A DNA stretch of 34,120 bases from Planctomycetota bacterium (GCA_029550925.1 JAKPGL010000123.1:1-34120), one strand, 5' to 3'; positions 8,425 to 18,182 are shown, counted from the stretch's first letter. Made by a program: numbers and translations. Notes: generated from the sequence alone by a model not told the origin.

Positions 8425-8755
8425 GGCGATCTCCTTTTCTCCAAAAACAATCCAAGGATACCCCCAACAACCAATCGGCATTGTAACCCCTTTCCACCCC
8501 CCAAATCAACAACTGCTTGAAAAAACTCCGCATTGCAAAACGGATGGCGATGTGCTTAACTAATAAGGTTTTGGACTATGCCCTAGAAAGTACGGCGGAC
8601 CGTGTTTTGCTTTTGGATTTTCCTAGATTTTCGCGTGCCGGCAGGGAAGACCGGCCGGCAGCCGGTGTTACTTTGTAAGACCAGCAGCCAGCCGGGTAAG
8701 GAATCACACATCCTTCGATAGTAAGCCAGCCTGTAGGTGAAGGACGACTCTAGCG
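8425..8755. other. divergent intergenic region between DUF1559 gene and ileS
   Basis: Holds the minus-strand promoter at 8480-8509 and a palindromic motif at 8649-8671 (ACCGGCcggcaGCCGGT followed by GTTAC). The latter shares the 13-mer GTAACACCGGCTG, in opposite orientation, with the repeats behind mfd (22744-22756). No clear sigma70 promoter or tRNA-sensing leader was seen for ileS. Confidence 0.45.
8480..8509 (-). promoter_or_regulatory. sigma70-type promoter of the DUF1559 gene
   Basis: On the minus strand, TTGATT (plus coordinates 8504-8509) and TACAAT (8480-8485) are separated by 18 bases. This is about 56 bases upstream of the start codon at 8424. Consensus-based prediction. Confidence 0.5.
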
Positions 8756-11700
8756 ATGTTTCGAGCTGTAGAAAGCAATGTTTTTTTCCCCAAGTTAGAG
8801 GAAGAAGTCTTACGGTTTTGGAAAGAGCGGCAGATTTATGAAAAATCGTTGGAAAATCGGCGTGGTGCGCCGCTATTTGTCTTTTACGAAGGGCCGCCGA
8901 CGGCCAACGGCCTGCCGCATCCGGGCCATTGCCTCACCCGGGCCATCAAAGACCTTTTCCCCCGCTATCGGACGATGCGAGGCTACCTCTGCAAACGGAA
9001 AGCCGGCTGGGACACCCACGGCCTGCCCGTCGAAGTCGAGGTCTGCAAAGAACTCGGCATCCATAGCAAAGCCGAGATCGAACAGTACGGCGTCGAAGCT
9101 TTCATCCACCGCTGCCTGGAGAGTGTGTTCCGATACACGAAGGAGTGGGAAGAACTTACCGAACGGCTTGGCTTCTGGATTCACCTGAAAGAGGCTTATG
9201 TTACCTATCACCAGAGTTATGTAGAAAGCGTCTGGTGGGCGCTCAAAGAGCTGTTTGATCGGGGGCTTTTGTATCAGGGGCATAAGATCGTTTGGTGGTG
9301 GGCGCAGGGGGGGACGGCCCTTTCGTCGGGCGAAGTGGGCCAGGGATACCGGCAAGTGGCCGATCCGAGCGTCTATGTCCGGTTTCCGCTATTAGAGCCT
9401 GTGCCTGTGCCGACCCACGTCGATCCGACAGGCCAAATGGCCGCCGACCTTTTGGTCTGGACCACCACGCCCTGGACCTTGCCGAGCAATCAGTTCGCCG
9501 CCGTCAAACCCGACTTGGAATACTCTTTGGTCGATATCGACGGCGAAGGCCGACCCGTAATCATCGCCTCGGCCCTGGTGGAACAGGTAGCCGGCAAAGC
9601 GGGCAAACAGTTCACCATTCTAACTGCTTACCAGGGCGCTGAACTGATAGGCCGACGGTATCGCCCGCCGTTCGACTACTTCTACCGCAGCCAGGCCAAC
9701 CAGCAGGGCCAACTCCGCTCCGGCGGCAAGGACTATCTTGCCTGGCGAATCGTGCCGGCGGAGTTTGTTACCGTGGATACCGGCACCGGCGTGGTGCATC
9801 AGGCCCCGGCTTTCGGGGAAGTCGATTATGAACTCCTGCTGGAGGAACAGGCCCGGTTTGTCGAAGGCGAGGGACCGCCGCTTTTGTGTCCGGTGGCCCC
9901 CGATGGAACCTTCACCCATGAGTGTCCCGACTTGCAGGGCCGATGGGTCAAAGACTGCGACCGGGACATCATCCGCCAGTTGAAAGCCGAGGGGTTGCTC
10001 TTCCACCAGGAACAGTATCTCCATGAATATCCCTTCTGCTGGCGGGCGGAAGAAGACCCGCTCATCCAATATCCCCGCCGAAGCTGGTTCATTCGCACCC
10101 GGCAATTTCGGGAAGAGATGTTGGCCAATAATCGGCTGATCAACTGGCTGCCAGAGCATATTCGGGACGGCCGGTTCGGCAACTTCTTGGAAACCAATGT
10201 CGATTGGGCCTTATCCCGCGAACGCTACTGGGGCACGCCGCTGCCGATCTGGGTCTGCGAAAAGACCGGCTACGCCGAGGCGGTAGCTAGCTATGAAGAG
10301 CTTTTGTCCAAGCCGGGCGTCGCCGGCGCCGAAGTCTGGCTGGAAGCCAAACGCCGAAATCCCGACCTGCCCGAACATCTGAAAGTCCATAAACCCTACA
10401 TCGACGCCATCACCTACGACTCCCCCAAAGCCCCAGGGGCCAAGATGCGCCGGGTGCCCGATGTGATCGACTGCTGGTTCGACTCCGGGGCGATGCCCTT
10501 CGCCCAGTGGGGCTACCCGAATACTCCCGGTTCGGACGAGGCCTTCTGGGAGCAGTTCCCGGCCGATTTTATCAGCGAGGCGATCGACCAAACCCGTGGC
10601 TGGTTTTACAGTTTGCTGGCCATCAGTACGCTGCTATTTGGCAATCGGTCGGCAACTTCTGCCGCTGCACCTCCGCCGAGCGCCCAGGCGAAGAAGACGA
10701 AAAAGAAGTCTTCCAAGGGCGCCGACCACGCCGGGCCTTCCGGGAAGGATGATTCCAAGGCCCGCCCGGTCCCTTATCCCCATCCCTATCGCAACTGCAT
10801 TGTGCTGGGGCTGATGCTGGCCGAGTGGTGGGAAAGCCCCGACGGCAAACGCCGGTTTCTTTCCGAAACCGAGGCCCAACAGGCCTGCGCCCAAGGGTAT
10901 GTCCATAAAGTGGGCAAAATGTCCAAACAGTTGCGGAACTACCGCGCTCCGGAGGAAATCTTCGATCAATACGGCGCTGACGCCTTGCGGTGGTATTTCT
11001 TCGCCAATCAGGCGCCCTGGACTTCCATCGTCTATAGTGAACGCACGATCAAAGAAAGCATTCCCGAATTTTTGCTTCGGCTTTGGAACGTTTATAGTTT
11101 CTTTGTGATCTATGCGAATATCGACGGGTTCGACCCGGCCAAAGAGATCGGCAAACCGGCCGGTCAGTTGACGCCCCAGGTGCTCGCTCAGGCCCGTTCC
11201 TATCGGCCCATCCAAAAGCGGGCCGAATTGGACCGCTGGATCCTGAGCGAACTCCATCGGACCACCCAGGCCGTCGCCGCCGCGATGGACGCCTACGACA
11301 ATTTCACCGCCTGCCAGCGGCTGTCGGAGTTTTTGGACGGTCTGAGCAATTGGTATGTTCGGCTTAGTCGGGATCGCTTCTGGAGCGGCGAACTGACCGC
11401 TGATAAAATGGACGCCCACTGGACGTTATATGAATGCCTGATCACGCTCGTCAAACTGATCGCGCCGTTTACGCCCTTTACCGCCGAAACCATCTGGCAA
11501 AACCTGGCCGCCGCCGCCTTCCACGGCCAGGCAACCGAAAGCGTCCACCTGTGCGATTATCCGACCCCCGCGTCGGAAGCCATCGACGAAACCCTCTCGA
11601 TCCGGATGGCCTTGGCCAGGGAAATCGTCTCCCTGGGCCGAAGCGCCCGGATGAACGCCAAGTTGAAAGTCCGCCAGCCGCTGGCAAGGGTAGAAGTCGT

Positions 11701-12358
11701 CTTGGCCGATCGGCAGCATCTGGACTGGCTCCAACAACACGCCGATCTGATCGGCAAGGAATTGAACGTCCATCAGGTGGAGTTCATCACCCAGGCGGAG
11801 CAGTATATCCGTTATACGGTGCTGCCGGACCTGAAACGGCTTGGGCCGCGTTTGGGCCGGCGACTGCCCGCGGTCCGCGAAAAACTGGCCCAGACCGACC
11901 CCGGCCGATTGCTCCACCAGCTTCAATCGGCAGGTTCGATCCGCCTAGAACTTCCGGACGGGCCGGTCGAACTTTCCCAGGAAGAAGTGCTGGTTCGGTT
12001 AGAAGCAAAACCCGGTTGGACCGCCGCTCAAGGCCAAGCCAGTGTGGTGGTCCTTTCGACGGAACTCACGCCGGAACTCCTGTCCGAGGGATTGGCCCGC
12101 GAACTGGTCCATGCCATCCAAAACCGCCGCAAAGATATCCAGTGCGAATATACCGACCGGATCCATGTGGCCGTGGTTACCGAGTCGGCGGAACTCCGCT
12201 CGGCCATCCAGACCCACCGGGACTATATCATGCACGAGACCCTGGCCCTTGATCTGACGGATTCACCCCTGCCGGGGGCTGAGCCCGTAGAAGTCAAACT
12301 TTCCGGCCACCCGGCCGTCCTTTATCTCCAAATCACCTCCACGCAAAAAAAGAAATAA
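8756..12358 (+). CDS. ileS: isoleucyl-tRNA synthetase, type-2-like
   Basis: 1200 residues; charges tRNA-Ile with isoleucine in the cytoplasm. The class I signature appears as [12 protein letters not shown] (HIGH motif as H55-P-G-H58) and the second as KMSKQ (K721-Q725). [16 protein letters not shown] and [14 protein letters not shown] are typical of IleRS, and the editing domain lies at about 200-400. The overall pattern looks like the eukaryote-like type 2 enzyme, a group generally less sensitive to mupirocin (family knowledge). Oddities: residues about 631-677 form a Lys/Ser/Ala/Pro-rich low-complexity insert just before [13 protein letters not shown], and the usual WSP-C-TALS zinc-type loop reads [12 protein letters not shown], lacking its Cys. 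The start is the ATG at 8756, with AAGGA about 12 bases upstream. Element B2 follows the stop. Confidence 0.96.
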   Translation: MFRAVESNVFFPKLEEEVLRFWKERQIYEKSLENRRGAPLFVFYEGPPTANGLPHPGHCLTRAIKDLFPRYRTMRGYLCKRKAGWDTHGLPVEVEVCKELGIHSKAEIEQYGVEAFIHRCLESVFRYTKEWEELTERLGFWIHLKEAYVTYHQSYVESVWWALKELFDRGLLYQGHKIVWWWAQGGTALSSGEVGQGYRQVADPSVYVRFPLLEPVPVPTHVDPTGQMAADLLVWTTTPWTLPSNQFAAVKPDLEYSLVDIDGEGRPVIIASALVEQVAGKAGKQFTILTAYQGAELIGRRYRPPFDYFYRSQANQQGQLRSGGKDYLAWRIVPAEFVTVDTGTGVVHQAPAFGEVDYELLLEEQARFVEGEGPPLLCPVAPDGTFTHECPDLQGRWVKDCDRDIIRQLKAEGLLFHQEQYLHEYPFCWRAEEDPLIQYPRRSWFIRTRQFREEMLANNRLINWLPEHIRDGRFGNFLETNVDWALSRERYWGTPLPIWVCEKTGYAEAVASYEELLSKPGVAGAEVWLEAKRRNPDLPEHLKVHKPYIDAITYDSPKAPGAKMRRVPDVIDCWFDSGAMPFAQWGYPNTPGSDEAFWEQFPADFISEAIDQTRGWFYSLLAISTLLFGNRSATSAAAPPPSAQAKKTKKKSSKGADHAGPSGKDDSKARPVPYPHPYRNCIVLGLMLAEWWESPDGKRRFLSETEAQQACAQGYVHKVGKMSKQLRNYRAPEEIFDQYGADALRWYFFANQAPWTSIVYSERTIKESIPEFLLRLWNVYSFFVIYANIDGFDPAKEIGKPAGQLTPQVLAQARSYRPIQKRAELDRWILSELHRTTQAVAAAMDAYDNFTACQRLSEFLDGLSNWYVRLSRDRFWSGELTADKMDAHWTLYECLITLVKLIAPFTPFTAETIWQNLAAAAFHGQATESVHLCDYPTPASEAIDETLSIRMALAREIVSLGRSARMNAKLKVRQPLARVEVVLADRQHLDWLQQHADLIGKELNVHQVEFITQAEQYIRYTVLPDLKRLGPRLGRRLPAVREKLAQTDPGRLLHQLQSAGSIRLELPDGPVELSQEEVLVRLEAKPGWTAAQGQASVVVLSTELTPELLSEGLARELVHAIQNRRKDIQCEYTDRIHVAVVTESAELRSAIQTHRDYIMHETLALDLTDSPLPGAEPVEVKLSGHPAVLYLQITSTQKKK

Positions 12359-12699
12359 GTGACTCTAACAAAACGGCCCTTCCTACTCACTTCCTTCAGG
12401 GGAGAAGAGGTCGAATCTTTCGGGGCTTCGTTTTGTTAGAGCCTCTAAGGGACCCAGGCTGCTTCGGACGAACGGAGGAAATCGCTTCTCTTCAATAGTC
12501 TCCCGGATAGCCTGCCACGGTATGCATCTGTCATTCCCGCGAAAAAGCCCCCTTGTGCCTGCTAGGGTGTCATTCCCGCGAAAGCGCCAGTCCAGGGATG
12601 GGATTTGCCCTTGCCTTTGGGACCGAATTTCGGGGATAATTCGTTTTTCCTTCGCAAAAATAGGCAATCTACAGAAAATAGGCAACGGAATTGCCCAGC
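12359..12699. other. intergenic region with element B2 and tandem repeats
   Basis: After ileS come element B2 (12361-12442) and two direct copies of TGTCATTCCCGCGAAA (starting near 12530 and 12568), part of a dispersed CATTCCCGCG repeat also seen near 17033 and 33640. No gene seen. Confidence 0.5.
12361..12442. repeat. small inverted-end element B2
   Basis: An 82-bp element. The left end GACTCTAACAAAACGGCCC and the right end CGGGGCTTCGTTTTGTTAGAG are inverted repeats (CTCTAACAAAACG matches exactly). The interior TTCCTACTCACTTCC and AGAGGTCGAATC match B1. It starts two bases after the ileS stop codon, so its hairpin may serve as the ileS transcription terminator (inference). Confidence 0.7.
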
Positions 12700-13917
12700 A
12701 TGAATCCCGTTTTCCGATGGATTTTGGCCGGGCTGTTGGCCATGGGAGTTTGGCCGATCTCGGCCCAGGCCCAAACCGCTCCCTTTCCGTACTCTCCACA
12801 GCAATATGAGGGGGAGTATTTACCGCCTGATCGTCGGGATCGTTATCCCTCCTTCCCCTCCACTCCTCAAAGAATCGGGGCGAAAACTTCTCCTACAACT
12901 CCTTCCCAATCTTTATCCTCTCCTTGGGGAGATGCAACGGGACTTCGTGGGGGTCAACCGAGGGAAAATCCCACCTCCTCATCTCCCGAAGCCCCTCCTG
13001 AGTTTACCCCCTTCCAGGCATGGGCGGACGAGAACCAGGCTTCCCCTTTACCATTCCCCCCACAGGCCGCGGAAAATTCCTCCGCGCCGCTTCTCCAGGA
13101 GGAAGACCTTCGCAAACCGGTCGAACTGCTAGGGCAGCCGATCCCTCTGAAACCCGAACATTGGACCTGGCAACTGCTCCCCCAAGGGCTGATCTACCGG
13201 TCCTATTTGGCCGGGGTGAAGGAACCGCGGTGCGGCATCGTGTTCAATCACGACAGCTACTACGGGTGGATTTGGGACATTGGGTTGGGCGCCCGACTTG
13301 GCATGATCCGATACGGCAACGAGGACCCCCTCCACCCTGAAGGCATCCAACTGGACTTTGAAGGCGCCGCTCTGTTGCGGATCGACCCGGAAGAAGAACG
13401 GGACGTGGTCGGCTGCGACTATCGGTATGGATTTCCGCTGACCTGGGGATCGGGGCCGATCCGCACCAAGCTGGGCTATTATCATCTCAGTTCCCATCTC
13501 GGCGACGAATTGATGTTAAAAAATCCCGGGATTTATCGGGACAATTACGTGCGGGACTCGGTGGTTTTCGGCAAATCGCTTTATCTGACGCCCAGCTTGC
13601 GGTTTTACGGCGAAGTGGCTTGGGCGTTTCATGTGGACGGACGGGCCAAGCCGTGGGAGTTCCAATGCGGCATGGATTTTAGTCCGCTTCGGGCAGGCCA
13701 GTGGGGTGGGGCGCCATTTTTGGCCCTCAATGGCCATTGGCGGCAGGAGTTCGATTACCACGGCTCTTTCACCGTGCAAACGGGCTGGCAATGGCGCAAC
13801 GCCCACGGCGGAACCTTTCGGATCGGGATGCAGTACTACCGGGGCAAAAGCGAACAATGGTCTCTGGCCGACCGATCGGAAGATAAAATCGGCCTGGGTG
13901 TGTGGTACGATTTCTAA
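12700..13917 (+). CDS. DUF1207 family exported protein
   Basis: 405 residues. The start is ATG 12700 rather than an in-frame TTG at 12691, because MNPVFRWILAGLLAMGVWPISAQAQ forms a clean signal peptide (cut after about residue 25). Residues about 30-120 are Pro/Ser-rich and probably disordered. From about 135 onward WQLLPQGLIYRSYLAGVKEPR begins the DUF1207 domain. It continues with beta-strand-rich sequence (FYGEVAWAFHVDG, GTFRIGMQYYRG) and ends in WYDF, with an aromatic terminal residue as in outer-membrane barrel proteins. The function of DUF1207 is not established; an outer-membrane barrel-like role is inference. It converges on the glycosyltransferase gene. Confidence 0.85.
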   Translation: MNPVFRWILAGLLAMGVWPISAQAQTAPFPYSPQQYEGEYLPPDRRDRYPSFPSTPQRIGAKTSPTTPSQSLSSPWGDATGLRGGQPRENPTSSSPEAPPEFTPFQAWADENQASPLPFPPQAAENSSAPLLQEEDLRKPVELLGQPIPLKPEHWTWQLLPQGLIYRSYLAGVKEPRCGIVFNHDSYYGWIWDIGLGARLGMIRYGNEDPLHPEGIQLDFEGAALLRIDPEEERDVVGCDYRYGFPLTWGSGPIRTKLGYYHLSSHLGDELMLKNPGIYRDNYVRDSVVFGKSLYLTPSLRFYGEVAWAFHVDGRAKPWEFQCGMDFSPLRAGQWGGAPFLALNGHWRQEFDYHGSFTVQTGWQWRNAHGGTFRIGMQYYRGKSEQWSLADRSEDKIGLGVWYDF

Positions 13918-13929
13918 GGTTCGCCTTCC

Positions 13930-14006
13930 GCGCACGGCATCCTCAGACGCACCCCTACCAGACGTTGGCTGGTCTGCATGAGCGGGAAGCTCCCCAGGCC
14001 GTGCGC
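13930..14006. terminator. long hairpin between convergent genes
   Basis: GCGCACGG (13930-13937) pairs with CCGTGCGC (13999-14006), enclosing a smaller CAGAC...GTCTG hairpin. It fills the gap between the convergent DUF1207 and glycosyltransferase genes, so it could terminate transcription from both sides, although there is no T-tract. The role is inferred from position. Confidence 0.35.
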
Positions 14007-14014
14007 CCGCCCGC

Positions 14015-15259
14015 TTAACGGAAGATATTCGGCGCCCGGACGCGTTGGTTGGCCCGGAGCAAGGCGGAGGGATAGAGCGTGCCTCGCCAGACGACGCCGC
14101 CTCGTCGCCAACCCAACCAGGCGGCCCGAAGTAAAAAATACCCGTGCAGTGGGACCGCCAACGGAAACAGCAAGCCCGGCCCGATCGGTTCTCGATACGT
14201 TTTGTGCAACAGGAAGATGCTTCCCAGGCAGCCCACAAGCATCAGGCCGACTTCTGCACCCAACAGGGCGCCGCATAGGATATTTTGCATATAGGTTCCT
14301 GCGGCCCCACCGCCTGTGTGGATCGCCCAAACGATCCACGTCCCGGCTGCGACCACCGGCGCCAATTCCAAAACGGCGGTCAGGAGCCAGATGACCACCG
14401 CCCGCAGCAAGCTGCACTGGGCCACCGAGGCATAGGATTTTTCTACGCCTCGGGCCATCTCCCGAAGGTTCCGATACCATTCCAACTGAATCCAATCCGG
14501 CGCCAGCAGAAAAGCGCATCGGGCGCCCGAGCGTTTCATCAGGAGGCCCAGCCCCAGGTCGTCGGCCACCTCGAGCCGAAGCCACGGGAACCCTTCGGTC
14601 CGCTCCAAGGCCGATCGACGGACCAGATTGAAGGCCCCGACGCCGATAAAGGCGCTGGACCGAGGGTTGCTGACGGCCCAGACCCGCATCATGGCGCAGA
14701 ACATCCGCAAAAATGCCGTGATTGCCGTGCGCAGGAGCCACCCTCGAGCCAAAATCCGCGGCGAGGCCGCCACGAAATCCAGGCGTTCCATTTCGGCCCA
14801 GGCCACGATCCGCCGGAGGGTACCGGGTCGGAGATGCACGTCGGCGTCCATCAGCAAGACCCACTCGCCCTGGCTTTGCTGGAAACCCTGCCAAAGGGCG
14901 TGGACCTTGCCCAACCAGCCGTCGGGCAACTGGTGGATGTGCATTGGCCGAATCCGTCGGTCCTGGGCGGCCAATCGGTCCACCAATTCGCCGGTCCGGT
15001 CGGTGGAGCGATCGTCGATGAGCACGATTTCTAGCCGGGGGTAATCTTCTTCTAGCAGGCGACGAACGGCCGGGCCTAACGTTTCCTCTTCGTTGCAGGC
15101 CGGGATGAGGATCGAAAGGGTGGGCCGCTTGGGCGGCTCTGGGACAGAGAGTCGGCTCAGGTGGGGCGCCTTCCGCACCGTCTGCCGACCGGCCCACAGC
15201 ATCCACAACCAATAGACCATCCCGACCAATCCATATCCGACCACCAGCCAACAGATCAT
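14015..15259 (-). CDS. membrane glycosyltransferase family 2 (HpnB-like)
   Basis: 414 residues. An N-terminal membrane helix (about 3-23) precedes a GT-A domain. PTLSILIPACNEEETL opens the nucleotide-sugar fold, IDDRSTDRT follows, MDADVHLRPGTL carries the DxD metal site (D138-A-D140), and VADDLGLGLLMKRSG carries the acidic catalytic-base region. DGWLGKVHALWQG is characteristic of the subgroup near hopanoid-associated HpnB and similar enzymes. Three or more hydrophobic segments in the last 140 residues anchor it in the membrane. It probably transfers a sugar to a lipid or polysaccharide acceptor; the acceptor cannot be told, and no hopanoid genes are adjacent. It begins 14 bases after the foldase gene, so the two are probably co-transcribed. 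Confidence 0.87.
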   Translation of the reverse strand: MICWLVVGYGLVGMVYWLWMLWAGRQTVRKAPHLSRLSVPEPPKRPTLSILIPACNEEETLGPAVRRLLEEDYPRLEIVLIDDRSTDRTGELVDRLAAQDRRIRPMHIHQLPDGWLGKVHALWQGFQQSQGEWVLLMDADVHLRPGTLRRIVAWAEMERLDFVAASPRILARGWLLRTAITAFLRMFCAMMRVWAVSNPRSSAFIGVGAFNLVRRSALERTEGFPWLRLEVADDLGLGLLMKRSGARCAFLLAPDWIQLEWYRNLREMARGVEKSYASVAQCSLLRAVVIWLLTAVLELAPVVAAGTWIVWAIHTGGGAAGTYMQNILCGALLGAEVGLMLVGCLGSIFLLHKTYREPIGPGLLFPLAVPLHGYFLLRAAWLGWRRGGVVWRGTLYPSALLRANQRVRAPNIFR

Positions 15260-15273
15260 CGCCGCTTATCCCC

Positions 15274-16728
15274 TTATGGAGCGGGAGGCCCGCCGGGCGA
15301 TTCCCCGGCCTTCGGGGTAGGCGGCGGGGAAGGGAGCGGCGCCTTGGCCGGGCCTTTCTCGGTCAGGGTTTGGTCGGTCTCTAACGGCAGTTCTGCGGCG
15401 GCGGAAGGCGCCTGCAAGAGAATTTTCACCCCGTAGCGCTGCGCCAATTGATCGAAAAGCCGATCCAACGCCTCTTGCCGACGCCGTTCGAGAAGAGTTT
15501 GTTCGATGATTCGCTGCACCTCGCCCAGGGCGGCGGTCCGAGCAGGTACTTTTTTATCCACGAACACCAAATAATAATTGCCCCGGACTTCGATGGGCTT
15601 CTGTGTCCACTGGCCTTCTTGGAGTTGGAAGAGCGGTTCGGTATTGCCCAGTAGCGGATCGGGCCGATTGCGGAAGAGTTGTCGCAGCCCAGCGGCGGGC
15701 TGGCCGTCGGCGTCTTTCAGACTAGCCGCTGTCTGGACAAACTGCTCCGGCGATTGAATTTTGGCGGCGGTTTCCACGGCGGTTTTCTGATCGGAAAATC
15801 GCATCAAGATTACATGGAGCATTTCCGGCTGCTGGAACTCGGCCTGATGGGTGCGATAATAGGTTTCAATGTCGGCAGGGGTAGGCGGCGGAGCGTCGGC
15901 AATCTCCCGTTCGATGAACCGACGCAATAGCAACGTTTCGAGGGTTTCTTCGCGCATGGCCAAGAACTCGGGGTCTTCGTGGAGTTTCATTTCGCGGGCG
16001 CGACGGAGAAACAGGTCGTTTTGCACCAGCGCCCGCAGAAGCCGAGCACGCATCAGGGGATTGTTCCATTGGCGGAGTTCGGCATCCCGGCGTTGGGCGT
16101 CTCCGGAAAGCCCCTGGGCGGCCAGGAGTTGGTCCAGCCGGTTTCGTAGGAGCAGGTCCAGGTCGGCTTCGGTCAATTTTTCCTCGCCGATCAAGGCCAC
16201 CACTTGTCCTTCGGTCGGCTTGCCGGTCGATTGCAGGCGGCGTTGGACCACCCATTTTTCGATCGGCCCATAAAGGCCAGACAAACGTTCACAGGCCGCC
16301 AAGGCCGATTCCGCCTGCTTTTTGATCTCTTCGTCCGGGGCTTCTTGGTGCAAGAGGGCAAAGGCCTGGGCGGCTTGGGCGTACTGCTCGGCCCGTAGGT
16401 GCAAGTTGCCGATCCGAAGCAGCGCCTCCAACCGATCCTGGGCCTCCGGTTGGGCGTCCAAATAGGCCTGCCAAGCGGCGGCCGCCGCCCCGGCCAAACC
16501 CCGACTCTCCAAATCCTTGGCCGCTGTTTTCAGCAGGTTCGGGTCTTTCGTCGGTTGGGCGGTGGCCGGCAAACGATGGGCAAGCCAAACCCAAAACACC
16601 GCCCCGGCCACCCATAAGCCGGCCAATTCAAAAAAGATCGCCACACCCCAAACACCTAACTTCGGCGGCGCCTGCACACTTGAGGACGCCGACTCAGAAA
16701 AATCAGAAAAACCATTGGGTTCCGACAT
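15274..16728 (-). CDS. membrane-anchored PpiC/SurA-like peptidyl-prolyl isomerase
   Basis: 484 residues. One transmembrane helix (about 26-50) anchors the protein after a short cytoplasmic tail. A helical, TPR-like region follows (about 65-150: AAAAWQAYLDAQPEAQDRLEALLRIGNLHLRAEQYAQAAQAF, split over two repeats). Next come a SurA N-terminal-like helical part (KLTEADLDLLLRNRLDQLL) and a parvulin-type domain (about 300-395: LHVILMRFSD, QFVQTAASLKDADGQPAAG, NYYLVFVDKKVPA). The last 35 residues are Pro/Lys-rich. Parvulin-type foldases help exported proteins fold. Catalytic competence is not certain because the domain is diverged. It is first in an apparent operon with the glycosyltransferase. Confidence 0.82.
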   Translation of the reverse strand: MSEPNGFSDFSESASSSVQAPPKLGVWGVAIFFELAGLWVAGAVFWVWLAHRLPATAQPTKDPNLLKTAAKDLESRGLAGAAAAAWQAYLDAQPEAQDRLEALLRIGNLHLRAEQYAQAAQAFALLHQEAPDEEIKKQAESALAACERLSGLYGPIEKWVVQRRLQSTGKPTEGQVVALIGEEKLTEADLDLLLRNRLDQLLAAQGLSGDAQRRDAELRQWNNPLMRARLLRALVQNDLFLRRAREMKLHEDPEFLAMREETLETLLLRRFIEREIADAPPPTPADIETYYRTHQAEFQQPEMLHVILMRFSDQKTAVETAAKIQSPEQFVQTAASLKDADGQPAAGLRQLFRNRPDPLLGNTEPLFQLQEGQWTQKPIEVRGNYYLVFVDKKVPARTAALGEVQRIIEQTLLERRRQEALDRLFDQLAQRYGVKILLQAPSAAAELPLETDQTLTEKGPAKAPLPSPPPTPKAGESPGGPPAP

Positions 16729-17258
16729 GGCACACCCTTTCCTTGGAAAAAGTTTTGGGAGAGGACTCCTACGGCGACCGAAAACCTCCTCTGGATAGGC
16801 AGCAACCGCTTCCTCAGCAGTGGGCTGACCCCTTCCAGAAACCCCTTATGTTCCTATGGCGTATTATGGCCTGTTTGCCCAACGGGAAAAAGCCAGGGGG
16901 CTTTAATGGCAACACTTCTACCGGGTAAAGCAGCTTCGTGGATTTCTCGGCAAAGCATGTCATTCCCTCGCCTCATACTATTTCTTCAATTTTTCGCCCA
17001 TCCCTACACCGTGGATTTTTCGGCAAAAAATGACATTCCCGCGTAAGCGGCGGCCCAGGCTCCTTGACGCCACCCCTTTGTAGGAATAACTAAAGTAACC
17101 GCCTCAAGGTACCCTGGATGGGAAACCTTCGCGGGGATGACACGAAAGCGATTCCCCGTTCGGCTGACCTGTCCCCTTTACTCGTTCTATTGTGTCCAAA
17201 ACACCGGGAAAAAAGATGTGGGTGCCCCGCCGGTTGATAGAAGGTCTATCCTTTTGTA
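16729..17258. other. repeat-rich intergenic region
   Basis: 530 bases without a supported gene. A 31-base direct repeat begins CGTGGATTT and ends CATTCCC, at 16937-16967 and 17010-17040; the second copy runs into CATTCCCGCG. Weak matches to the A-family ends occur at about 16904 (GCAACACTTCTACCGGG) and 17160 (TTCGGCTGACCTGT), suggesting a decayed copy. A possible promoter, TTGATA-17-TATTGG (17234-17262), precedes the next gene. Confidence 0.45.
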
Positions 17259-18182
17259 TTGGGGACGCTAGGCCGCACGTTTAGCCCTTTTCTGCCCAAG
17301 GGACCATCTGCCTCAGGCCGGTCTGGCCCACTCCCCCAATTCCTTACACCCGAATGGGCCGATTTTATTGATCCTAAAGGCCGGTTGATTCCCAAAGAAA
17401 CCCTGCAGGCGGAATCGCCCACGGATCGGGCCAATCGCCGCCGGAAAGTGGACGAGCTTTTGGCCCAGCGTCAGCGGGCCTTTCAGGCCGTTGCCAGCAT
17501 GGGGTTGCCGCCCAGCACCCCACCGTCCCCGGGAGGCCATGAACAAAGCAGTCTTTCCAAAAGTAAACCTCCAATTTACTCCAAGCTATCTCCTGAAAAT
17601 AAACCACTTGTTTCCGCCGAAAAGACGGCCCGAGAAGTTGAATTCTCTATCTGCAAAACAGAATCGGCCATTGTCCACGAAAGAATAGAGTATGGAATTC
17701 TATTGGACGAAAACGGAATTGTTCTTTGGAAACAACAAGGAACAGAATCATCTGTCCGGTTTACTCCAAAGCAGTTAGCAATGATGCCTGGAAGAGTCTT
17801 GACTCATAATCACGTACCCGCATATGGGACCCATCCTACGTTTTCAAAGGCGGATGTAAAACTGATGATCGAAAGGCAATTGAAACAGATTCGGGCAGTT
17901 ACTCCAAAGTATCGGTTTCTCATGTCGCCTACTAGACCGTTGCCTCAAAGTGAACAGGCAAGAAAACAATTAGCAACAGAAGTAACTGCTGCTTTTCAAA
18001 CCTACTTTTATCAACTTATGGAACCTAAACGAAACCATTTGGAAAAACAGGTAAAACGTGGTAAAATGACTTTCGAAGAGTACAAAAGACGTTATATAGA
18101 AATAGCCGTAGAAACTGCTCATCTAGCTTGGTCGCACACCGCGGAACAATATGGTTTCTTCTATAAAAGAGAAAAAAGATGA
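17259..18182 (+). CDS. THNH-motif phage-head/toxin-like protein
   Basis: 307 residues from a TTG at 17259; the true start is uncertain, as no good ribosome binding site exists and the first 28 codons lie in repeat C1. The N-terminal part (to about residue 93) is GC-rich and contains PEWADFIDPKGRLIP and a basic helix, RANRRRKVDELLAQRQRAF. From about residue 94 the DNA becomes clearly A/T-richer. That part holds a domain with EYGILLDENGIVLW, GRVLTHNHVPAYG (T182-H-N-H185), FSKADV and IRAVTPKYRF, then basic helices. This HNH(P)...FS..D arrangement is known to me from C-terminal domains of phage head-morphogenesis-type and toxin-like proteins; exact activity is unknown. The stop overlaps the next start (ATGA). 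It is probably horizontally acquired. Confidence 0.6.
   Translation: MGTLGRTFSPFLPKGPSASGRSGPLPQFLTPEWADFIDPKGRLIPKETLQAESPTDRANRRRKVDELLAQRQRAFQAVASMGLPPSTPPSPGGHEQSSLSKSKPPIYSKLSPENKPLVSAEKTAREVEFSICKTESAIVHERIEYGILLDENGIVLWKQQGTESSVRFTPKQLAMMPGRVLTHNHVPAYGTHPTFSKADVKLMIERQLKQIRAVTPKYRFLMSPTRPLPQSEQARKQLATEVTAAFQTYFYQLMEPKRNHLEKQVKRGKMTFEEYKRRYIEIAVETAHLAWSHTAEQYGFFYKREKR
17270..17344 (+). repeat. 75-bp repeat C, copy 1
   Basis: AGGCCGCACGTTTAGCCC...ACTCCCCCAATTCCT. It matches copy 2 (19206-19280) at 70 of 75 positions in the same orientation. It lies at the 5' end of the THNH-protein reading frame, which suggests that the annotated N-terminus of that frame is not ancestral. Confidence 0.8.

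Noticed and set aside
13930-14006. 77-nt unit with an 8-bp closing stem, tRNA-like in size
   Set aside because: No T-loop, D-loop or anticodon arm on either strand; it is better explained as a hairpin between convergent genes.
13914-15251. Minus-strand reading frame of 445 codons overlapping the glycosyltransferase
   Set aside because: It shares the DNA with the glycosyltransferase frame, which has DxD, membrane helices and a sensible start. The other frame is Arg/Pro/Gly-rich, typical of a GC-rich shadow.
16904-17174. Fifth A-family element
   Set aside because: Both possible ends match the family end at only about 12-14 of 18-19 positions, too weak to list as a feature on its own.
17246-17434. 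Minus-strand frames in both 75-bp repeats sharing a PDR.EADG...RKGLNVRP peptide
   Set aside because: The similarity is explained by the DNA repeat itself; the frames have no ribosome binding site and differ outside the repeat.
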